From GCA-2683825 sp965662355 (GTDB taxonomy: Bacteria > Planctomycetota > UBA1135 > GCA-002686595), in contig CBFIHP010000039.1 of the NCBI GenBank assembly GCA_965662355.1, forward strand, positions 1 through 20,219: 20,219 bases of DNA. Reading direction: 5' to 3'. Below the pieces are notes generated by a model that was given only the letters and a program-made list of their open reading frames with translations, did no database searches and had not been told where the DNA came from. Position numbers and translations under genes: made by a program. Below are positions 7,539 to 12,862 of this stretch, one piece after another (within the stretch, counting starts at the first letter, position 1; every line of letters begins with the position of its first letter).

Positions 7539-7572
7539 AAGGGGAGCGCCAGTTTCGGCTGGCGCTCCCCTT
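7539..7572 (+). terminator. Intrinsic terminator after HU gene
   Basis: Perfect 12-bp arms GGGGAGCGCCAG and CTGGCGCTCCCC enclose a TTTCGG loop. Flanking AA and TT can extend the stem to 14 bp. The tail is only moderately T-rich (TTCTTCG). Because AA precedes the stem, it could also work weakly from the other side for the minus-strand operon ending at 7703. Confidence 0.85.
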
Positions 7573-7615
7573 CTTCGTATTCACCGTGGGACATTGGCTA
7601 GATTCCGTCCGTTGG

Positions 7616-7678
7616 TCACAAGAGGGTCCGGCCTGGGAGTAGGGCGAGCGTGACGAAGAACCGGATCGCGAAGCGCAT
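7616..7678 (-). pseudogene. Signal-peptide-like 20-codon ORF, probable gene remnant
   Basis: On the minus strand ATG 7678 opens a 20-residue frame, MRFAIRFFVTLALLPGRTLL, ending in TGA 7618-7616. It has a well-placed ribosome binding site (AAGGAG, 7684-7689, 5 nt spacing). The peptide looks exactly like the basic and hydrophobic parts of a Sec signal, cut off at the point where a mature protein should begin. It lies 24 nt downstream of the small GNAT gene. The simplest reading is the 5' stub of a deleted exported-protein gene. A genuine small membrane peptide is possible. Confidence 0.35.
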
Positions 7679-7683
7679 GCTGA

Positions 7684-7689
7684 CTCCTT
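7684..7689 (-). promoter_or_regulatory. Shine-Dalgarno AAGGAG for the 7678 mini-ORF
   Basis: Read on the minus strand, AAGGAG lies 5 nt before ATG 7678. It is among the better ribosome binding sites in this stretch and is the main reason to take the 20-codon frame seriously. Confidence 0.4.
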
Positions 7690-7702
7690 CGCTGCCTGCG
7701 CC

Positions 7703-8188
7703 TCAGAGCGCACGGTGCATGATGTGGACTGCCACGAAGCCTTTTTGCGGATGCCGAAAGGCCTCGGGCACCTGCGCCAGGGTTTCGAACCCGAGTCGCT
7801 CCCACAGTTCTACCGCGGAGCGGTTCGTTCCCACAACGTAGTTGAACTGCATGGCCAGATAGCCGAACTGGCGTGCGATCTCAATCGAGTGCTTGCCGAG
7901 CTCTTCACCGAGCCCTTGGCCCCGATAGGCCTCCGAGACCATGTAGCCGGCGTTCGCGACGTGGGAACCGCGATCGGCTTGGTTCGGCTGTAATGTGTAG
8001 CTACCGACGACGGTGCCGTCCATACAGGCCACGAAGACCGCGGCCTTCGGTGCATTCCAGTAGCGCATCACTCCGGCCACGTCTTCGAAGGGAAAGAGCG
8101 TACCGTCGGCGATGATCTCTGCCGCCATCACCTCCAGGGCCGGTCGGTCCTCCGCAGTGCCGACTCGAATCTCGGTCTCGAACTTCAT
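7703..8188 (-). CDS. GNAT family N-acetyltransferase
   Basis: A 161-residue, complete single-domain GNAT. Residues 5-60 give strand 1 and helices 1-2 (IRVGTAEDRPALEVM). GYMVSEAYRGQGLGEELGK (81-99) holds motif A, with R89-G-Q-G-L-G94 forming the acetyl-CoA pyrophosphate loop. NRSAVELWERLGF (122-134) is motif B. The family transfers acetyl from acetyl-CoA to primary amines of small molecules, sugars or proteins; the acceptor cannot be read from sequence. It is the last gene of the minus-strand ACP-SDR-ligase operon, 22 nt after the large GNAT-like gene. Location in the operon suggests amine acylation in the same pathway, but its single domain looks like a generic phosphinothricin/ribosomal-type GNAT and may be incidental. 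The start ATG 8188 has only a weak purine-rich site upstream. Confidence 0.9.
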   Translation of the reverse strand: MKFETEIRVGTAEDRPALEVMAAEIIADGTLFPFEDVAGVMRYWNAPKAAVFVACMDGTVVGSYTLQPNQADRGSHVANAGYMVSEAYRGQGLGEELGKHSIEIARQFGYLAMQFNYVVGTNRSAVELWERLGFETLAQVPEAFRHPQKGFVAVHIMHRAL

Positions 8189-8210
8189 GGGACTCGTCTC
8201 TCGTTTCTGG

Positions 8211-9188
8211 CTACCGCCCTACACCGAAGAGGATGTCACCGTCCCCTGCGGAGAGGTACCAGTCTTTCAACGCCATGCCCTGCGGCGGACGGCAGACCGC
8301 GGACATACCGTGGCCTTGGACGGCCTGGAAGTCGTTGGCTTTCAGGATCTCATGCACCTCGGGATCGCGCTGGAAGGTGTAGAGCTCGGCTATGCCCTCC
8401 GAGCGGGCGTGCTCGACGGCGTCACGGAGTAGAGCTTCGAGGGCGACCAAGTCATCGTCTGGTGTGTAGAGCTCGCACAAGTGAGCCCGTTTGGTATCGG
8501 GCTCGGGCTGGACGACGGAGAAGCCCGCGAGATTGATTGTACGGCCGAGCGCGAAAGCGATACGCGACTTCGCGAAGGGGTAGTCGATGTAGCGCCAGTT
8601 CAAGTAGTGTTGATCGCGGGTGATCAGCATGCGCCGGTCCTTGGCGATCTTCGCATGCAGCCGATCGGCACGGTCGTCGAAGCGCTCGGGCCAATCGAGC
8701 TCGACATGCCCCTCCATCGGGAGCTCGGGCGGGGGCGCGCCGGCGTGTACCCACAGGCACGGTTCGGCCTCCCCGTCGAGGACCTCGGAACCGTAGTACG
8801 CCATCATCTTCGCAGCGCCGGGGGTCGGCGAGGTCACCAGGTGCACGTCCGCGGGCGTGTCGACGAAGGCTTTGGTCAAGCGCATGCCCAGGCCGAGGTT
8901 TCTATGGGCGGGATCGACGCAGAAGTCCATGCCACACAACCCAAAGCCGTGCTCGCCATCCAGGGAAAGGCGCAGGGGCAGCATGCCGTAGTTGCCGATC
9001 ACCTTGCCCTCGAGCTCGGCCACCCAGGCCAGGGGCACGCCCTCGCGGGCGAAGGGATTGTGTTCGAATTGCCAGACCCAGCGCTGGATCTCGCGCTCGG
9101 GAACGAGCCCTTCGAACACACGTGCACGGAGATCGAGAACCGCGTCGCGGTCCTCGGGACGATAGCCTCGGATGTTTACTTCGCTCAC
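8211..9188 (-). CDS. Large GNAT-like acyltransferase in ACP operon
   Basis: A 325-residue protein starting at GTG 9188, which overlaps the TGA of the upstream ligase gene by 4 nt (GTGA). The open frame runs on to 9362, but that part lies inside the ligase gene. The N-terminal half is a GNAT domain: VNIRGYRPEDRDAVLDLR (4-21), AWVAELEGKVIGNYGMLPL (54-72), and DFCVDPAHRNLGLGMRLTK (88-106) with the motif A loop R96-N-L-G-L-G101. The middle has ITRDQHYLNWRYIDYPF (189-205), a 'Y-L-x-W-R-Y' motif that recurs in long GNAT-like proteins of exopolysaccharide and glycan loci. The C-terminal half (210-300) has a second GNAT-like strand-helix pattern ending in ILKANDFQAV. Thus it is probably a tandem GNAT with one active acyl-CoA site. 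It may take the acyl group from the carrier protein encoded two genes upstream; this is inference. Confidence 0.85.
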   Translation of the reverse strand: MSEVNIRGYRPEDRDAVLDLRARVFEGLVPEREIQRWVWQFEHNPFAREGVPLAWVAELEGKVIGNYGMLPLRLSLDGEHGFGLCGMDFCVDPAHRNLGLGMRLTKAFVDTPADVHLVTSPTPGAAKMMAYYGSEVLDGEAEPCLWVHAGAPPPELPMEGHVELDWPERFDDRADRLHAKIAKDRRMLITRDQHYLNWRYIDYPFAKSRIAFALGRTINLAGFSVVQPEPDTKRAHLCELYTPDDDLVALEALLRDAVEHARSEGIAELYTFQRDPEVHEILKANDFQAVQGHGMSAVCRPPQGMALKDWYLSAGDGDILFGVGR

Positions 9189-10540
9189 GGTCGCCCCTCG
9201 ATTGGACGCATTTTCTTGAAGCGCTCGCCATGCTGGGAATGCTCGACGACCTCGACCTTGACCGGGGTCTTGAAGCGTTCCAGCCGCTCGCGGCAATGTC
9301 TCTTGACGAGAACGGAAAGCCCGTTTGGATCCACGCCGGAACGCGGGGTGACACGGGCGCAAACAGCGTTGCCAAGGATGGCGTTACGCTCGCTGTAGAC
9401 GGAAACCTCGGCGACCTCGTCGAGCTCTTGAATGACGCTCTCGACCTCGGCCGGATAGACCTTCTCGCCGCCGACATTGATGATCTCGGAATCGCGCCCG
9501 AGAATGCGCACGTATTCGCCCTTCACCTCGACGCGGTCACCGGTGACGAACCAGCCATCTTCGGTGAAGGGACTGGGCGCGTTCAGATAGCCCAGCATCG
9601 CGGACCGCGCGCGGATGTGCAGGATGCCCTCGACGATGCGCGTCTCGAAGCCTTCGCCGCCCAGCTTGACCCACAGGGAAGCAGAGCTCTCGGACTTGGC
9701 GCGCAGGATGCCCGTTTCCGACAACCCGTACGTCTGGGCCAGTTTTATGTCCGGGAAGAGTCGGTGAAAACCGAGGAGCGTGCTCTCCAGCATCGGCTCG
9801 GTCCCGTAGGTCACGAGCTTCAAGCTGGAAAGGTCGAAGTCCTTGTAGGCCTCGCTCAAGAGGATCATGTTGAGAAACGTGGGCGAGGTCGGAAGCAGCT
9901 CGACACCGTGGTTTTGAATCGCCTCCAGAACCGATTCGGGCCGGCGATCCTTGACCGTGATCAGACACCCCTGGTTCGACAGCGTGTGCAACATCGTGTT
10001 GACACCGCCGATGTGGTCATAGAGCAAAAAAGACACGGCCCGATACGCCGGCCGCGGCGTCTTGAATTTCTCCAGCAGGTCGACGAGATCGTGGATCGAG
10101 GCCTTGCTCTTGCCGGTAGATCCCGAAGAGAACAGCACCAGGCCCGGATGCCCACGCTTGCGAAGCTCGGCGTACAGTTCGTGGTCCGCGCTGCGCGCGA
10201 GCTTCGAGAACGACACGTCGTCCCGAGCATCGATAGCGCCGACACATTCGACCTGGGCCACCTCGAGATACTCCTCGCGCTTGGCCGCGACCGAGCTGGT
10301 CAGGGGCACCAGCACACACCCGCGTTCCACCAGAGCGAGAAACAGAGCTATGGCGTTCGGTGAGAAGTCCGCCTCCAAGGCCGTGACCGTCCCGGCGGCC
10401 ACGCCTTCGATTTCCAGGCGCTGCAACCAGTGATCGATGCGCTCACGCAGCCAGGCGTACGAAAACGAACGCTCGTGCCAGATCAGCGCGTCGGCCGCGC
10501 CTGCGGCATCCAGGCGTTGAAAGAGCACGTCCAGGAACAT
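9185..10540 (-). CDS. AMP-forming acyl ligase (ANL superfamily)
   Basis: A 451-residue adenylate-forming enzyme. Core motifs are visible in order: the P-loop FSSGSTGKSK (137-146), the aromatic/adenine motif YGLSET (271-276), TGD (333-335), the hinge and A8 block GRDSEIINVGGEKVYPAEVE (348-367), and a C-terminal basic motif FKKMR (441-445) where the catalytic Lys of the A10 motif is expected. It should activate a carboxylic acid with ATP to acyl-AMP and pass it to a thiol, most simply the phosphopantetheine of the carrier protein in the same operon. At 451 residues it is shorter than usual acyl-CoA synthetases (about 500-550), mainly through a compact N-terminal domain. Its ATG at 10540 shares one base with the SDR stop (TGATG). 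The substrate is unknown. Confidence 0.92.
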   Translation of the reverse strand: MFLDVLFQRLDAAGAADALIWHERSFSYAWLRERIDHWLQRLEIEGVAAGTVTALEADFSPNAIALFLALVERGCVLVPLTSSVAAKREEYLEVAQVECVGAIDARDDVSFSKLARSADHELYAELRKRGHPGLVLFSSGSTGKSKASIHDLVDLLEKFKTPRPAYRAVSFLLYDHIGGVNTMLHTLSNQGCLITVKDRRPESVLEAIQNHGVELLPTSPTFLNMILLSEAYKDFDLSSLKLVTYGTEPMLESTLLGFHRLFPDIKLAQTYGLSETGILRAKSESSASLWVKLGGEGFETRIVEGILHIRARSAMLGYLNAPSPFTEDGWFVTGDRVEVKGEYVRILGRDSEIINVGGEKVYPAEVESVIQELDEVAEVSVYSERNAILGNAVCARVTPRSGVDPNGLSVLVKRHCRERLERFKTPVKVEVVEHSQHGERFKKMRPIEGRP

Positions 10541-11241
10541 CAGACGCCACCCAGGTACAGGACCTGACCGGTGATGAAATCACTCTCCGCTGCCAAGAAG
10601 AAGTCCACTACGTTCAAGACGTCACGCAGCTCGCCAAAGCGTTGGATCGCCTGGCGGGCGACGATCGCCTCGAGCTTTTCGCGCGGCACGTTGCGCACGA
10701 GGTCCGTCTCGATCGGCGTTGGCCCCAGCGCGTTGACCGTGATGCCCATCGGCCCCAGTTCGCGCGCCAGGGTCTGGGTCAGGTTCTCGACCGCGGCCTT
10801 CGAAGCGGCGTAAACCGCTTCGCCCTCGAGGTTCAAGCGCGCGGCCACCGTGGTCATGTTGACGATGCGCCCCCCACCGCTGCTGCGCATCAGGCGCGCG
10901 GCCTCGCGGCAGAATAGAAACGTGCCGACGAAGTTCGTCTCGAAGATGCGTCGCACCGTGTCCACCGGCGTCAGGAGCGCGTGATTCATCGAGGCGACAC
11001 CCGCGTTGTTCACCAGCGCATCCAGCCGCCCGTGGGTCGCGCGCACATGCCCCAACAACTCGCGCACCTGGTCTTCGTCCGCAACGTCGACGCAATGGTG
11101 CTCGTAGCCCTCGAGCTGAAAGTCCACGTCCTTGCGACTGCACCCGATGACGCGGGCGCCGGAAGCGACGTAGTGCTCGGCCAGGGCTCGTCCGATTCCC
11201 TTGCGGGTTCCAGTGACGAGGATGACGCGCGGCTCAGCCAT
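10540..11241 (-). CDS. SDR oxidoreductase, FabG-like, catalytic Ser replaced by Thr
   Basis: A 233-residue short-chain dehydrogenase/reductase. The Rossmann signature is TGTRKGIG (10-17), followed by NNAG (78-81), N103 in ETNFVG, and the active-site YAASK with Tyr144 and Lys148. The residue 13 before Tyr, normally Ser, is Thr131 (MTTVAA). Closest type by pattern is 3-oxoacyl-ACP reductase (FabG), which reduces ACP-bound 3-ketoacyl groups with NADPH; the S35-R36 after the second strand (IGCSRKD) favours NADP(H). The C-terminus FITGQVLYLGGV is typical of the family. It overlaps the acyl carrier gene by 8 nt upstream and the ligase by 1 nt downstream, so it probably acts on an acyl group on that carrier. 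Sugar-nucleotide reduction is an alternative. Confidence 0.92.
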   Translation of the reverse strand: MAEPRVILVTGTRKGIGRALAEHYVASGARVIGCSRKDVDFQLEGYEHHCVDVADEDQVRELLGHVRATHGRLDALVNNAGVASMNHALLTPVDTVRRIFETNFVGTFLFCREAARLMRSSGGGRIVNMTTVAARLNLEGEAVYAASKAAVENLTQTLARELGPMGITVNALGPTPIETDLVRNVPREKLEAIVARQAIQRFGELRDVLNVVDFFLAAESDFITGQVLYLGGV

Positions 11242-11548
11242 CGGCTTTTTGCACGCCAGCGTTCACCAGGGACGTCACGTAGTCGGTCAACGAGCCCAGG
11301 GAGAGAAAAGGACTCTGGGCCTGCGAAAAGGCCTTTTCGTCGGCGATGGTGAGCGCACCTCCGCCGGCTTCGTTGATCCCTTGTTCGACGGACAGGATCA
11401 GATCGACCAGACCGATCGAATCGAGGCGGCCGCCCTCGCCGATCAGCCGGGTGTCGGCTGCGGCGGGGAGACGCTTCTTTTCCGGCAAGCTGGCGTTCAG
11501 CTCGGCGACAGAGCCAAAGACGACCCGTTCGATGTCCTCGCGGTTCAT
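11234..11548 (-). CDS. Acyl carrier protein
   Basis: A 104-residue acidic carrier. The phosphopantetheine attachment motif is G-G-R-L-D-S44-I-G-L-V-D-L: Asp-Ser-Ile instead of the Asp-Ser-Leu of fatty-acid AcpP. The surrounding helices 2 and 3 are recognisable (SIGLVDLILSVEQGINEAGG and LGSLTDYVTSLVNAG). The protein is longer than AcpP (about 78 residues) because of an insert between helices 1 and 2 and a short tail, as seen in dedicated carriers of specialised pathways. It is the first gene of the operon, and its TGA overlaps the SDR start by 8 nt. It is not next to a fatty-acid synthase gene, which supports a dedicated role. It needs a phosphopantetheinyl transferase encoded elsewhere. The start ATG 11548 has only a weak AGG upstream. 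Confidence 0.9.
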   Translation of the reverse strand: MNREDIERVVFGSVAELNASLPEKKRLPAAADTRLIGEGGRLDSIGLVDLILSVEQGINEAGGGALTIADEKAFSQAQSPFLSLGSLTDYVTSLVNAGVQKADG

Positions 11549-11590
11549 CGACCCAGCCTAACATCCAGAGCGGGCGGATTCAGCCGGGGT

Positions 11591-11701
11591 TCAGTCGCTG
11601 TACCCGAGACCCTGTAGCGCCTGAAGCTCAAAACCGACCCCTCCATTCGCGAGCTCGTCCCAACGGCGAATCACCTCATCCCGAGAGTCCGCCGCGTACG
11701 G
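11591..11701 (-). other. Open frame directly after a stop codon, possible C-terminal remnant
   Basis: After TAG 11704-11702 the same minus-strand frame stays open for 36 codons to TGA 11593-11591. It reads PYAADSRDEVIRRWDELANG, then GVGFELQALQGLGYSD. The peptide is charged, amphipathic and has coding-like codon use, but no start codon of its own. It may be the tail of an eroded gene joined here by deletion, or the upstream protein may read through its TAG. No family is recognised. Confidence 0.3.
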
Positions 11702-12802
11702 CTACAGGGGGACGTTCATGACCGGCAGCCAGCGAAACGGCCAGGGATTCGACGCGACGTGGTTCAGGAGTCCGATTTGCACACCTTTCAGGTGCGCTGC
11801 GTGGTTGAAGACTCCGACGGTGAGCCCGTTCTGCGTCCCCGTGACGACGTTGTAGGCACTGACCCCGAGCCCCTCGAGCTCATGGGCGCGAACAGAGAAA
11901 CCGGCTGCAAACAAGCCTTGGAGCTTGTGGGCACCGACGCGATAGCCAGCGACCATCACACCCCGCGCGGAGGAAGCGTAGCCTTCCGCAGGCGCCCAGG
12001 ACCAGGCCTTCGCATCCTCTCCTCCGGCCGCTATCGCCAAACCGGCGATACCCACGCCTTCGAAGTCCTTCTCTGCGGCGACGGCGAGACCGCCGATGGC
12101 AAGGCCGCGGAAGGACCCCTCGGTGACCATGGCCAGGCCCCCGAAACCGAGGCCCTGGAAGTTCTTCTCCGCGACGACGGCGAGGCCACCGACGCTGATG
12201 CCGTACTGGTTGCCCTCGGCAACGGAAGCGAGGCCGGCGACTTGCACACCGCACAGGTCGTCTCCCGCGACAACGGCGAGGCCGCCGATTTGAACGCCGC
12301 GCACATCGCGCTCGGCGACGTTTGCAAGACCACCGATGCTGATGCCCTGCATGTCGCCCTCGGAGACGTTGGCGAGTCCGCCGAGCTGCAGCCAGCCCGT
12401 CGAATCGTGTGCCACCGTGGCCAGCAGACCAAGGGCGATGCCGCGTTGTTCGTTGGCCATGGGCGCAATCCCCAGGGCGAGGCCTTCGACTCTCTTGTTT
12501 TCCGTCTGAGCATGGACGGCACCGAAGGTCAAGTTGATTCCGCGGACCTCCTCGACACCTATGTCACGGAAGTTCAGGCGCAGGCCGCTCCAGCGCCGGG
12601 AATTCCCGAAGCTGATCCCGTACCCGGAGAAACCGAGATTGAGGCTGGTATAGCTGGGCTTCTTCTCCGGTTCCGTCGTTGCTTCGGGGTCCTCTTGTTC
12701 GATCTCCGCAGCTGCAGATTCCTCCTGCGCGATGAGCGCCGGAGAGAGGAATGCGAGAAAGAGAAGAGAAGAGAGAGGTGAGGGAAGTGCGAGTGTCGAC
12801 AC
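11702..12802 (-). CDS. Exported LA_2272-like surface repeat protein
   Basis: A 366-residue protein. GTG 12802 is chosen because AGGGGGAAG lies just upstream and the product then starts with a signal peptide (MSTLALPSPL, SSLLFLAFLSPALIA, cleavage near AQEE). An acidic linker (27-48) follows, then a beta-rich segment, LNLGFSGYGISFGNSR. Residues 107-352 contain about fifteen units of 14-16 residues of the form I-G-G-L-A-x-V-A-E-x-x-x-x-G-[VIL]-x, which predict a stacked beta structure (solenoid or barrel). They resemble the 'LA_2272 family surface repeat' proteins described from Leptospira and Bacteroidetes; this is recognition by pattern, not a search. One unit (about 258-284) carries a 12-residue insertion rich in Trp and Ala. 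Its role is unknown. It is upstream of the ACP operon on the same strand (153-nt gap) and divergent from the YfhO-like gene, with only 60 nt between starts. Confidence 0.85.
   Translation of the reverse strand: MSTLALPSPLSSLLFLAFLSPALIAQEESAAAEIEQEDPEATTEPEKKPSYTSLNLGFSGYGISFGNSRRWSGLRLNFRDIGVEEVRGINLTFGAVHAQTENKRVEGLALGIAPMANEQRGIALGLLATVAHDSTGWLQLGGLANVSEGDMQGISIGGLANVAERDVRGVQIGGLAVVAGDDLCGVQVAGLASVAEGNQYGISVGGLAVVAEKNFQGLGFGGLAMVTEGSFRGLAIGGLAVAAEKDFEGVGIAGLAIAAGGEDAKAWSWAPAEGYASSARGVMVAGYRVGAHKLQGLFAAGFSVRAHELEGLGVSAYNVVTGTQNGLTVGVFNHAAHLKGVQIGLLNHVASNPWPFRWLPVMNVPL
11747..12484 (-). repeat. Protein-coding 48-bp repeat array (about 15 units)
   Basis: The DNA shows degenerate repeats, mostly 48 bp, that encode the 16-residue GGLAxVAE units of the gene at 11702-12802. 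The opposite strand shows the same period as clusters of GCGACGACGGCGAGGCC-like strings. Copies differ mainly at third positions and at the variable residues, so the array is old and under protein-level selection, not a recent microsatellite. Confidence 0.85.
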
Positions 12803-12862
12803 GGCTTCCCCCTGCGCGGATCGTGCCCAACTATTTCGACCCTGGTAGGATCCGTCGGCCCG

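Noticed and set aside
9122..10363. Plus-strand 413-residue frame opposite the ligase
   Set aside because: The minus strand carries all ANL motifs in order; the plus frame is an antisense shadow of high-GC coding.
11747..12484. Regular 48-bp repeats suggestive of a CRISPR array
   Set aside because: The copies are contiguous, without unique spacers, and encode a regular 16-residue protein repeat in an exported protein.
11759..12781. Plus-strand 340-residue frame opposite the repeat protein
   Set aside because: It is the complement of the 48-bp array and lacks a signal or motif; the minus frame has the signal peptide, ribosome binding site and known repeat type.
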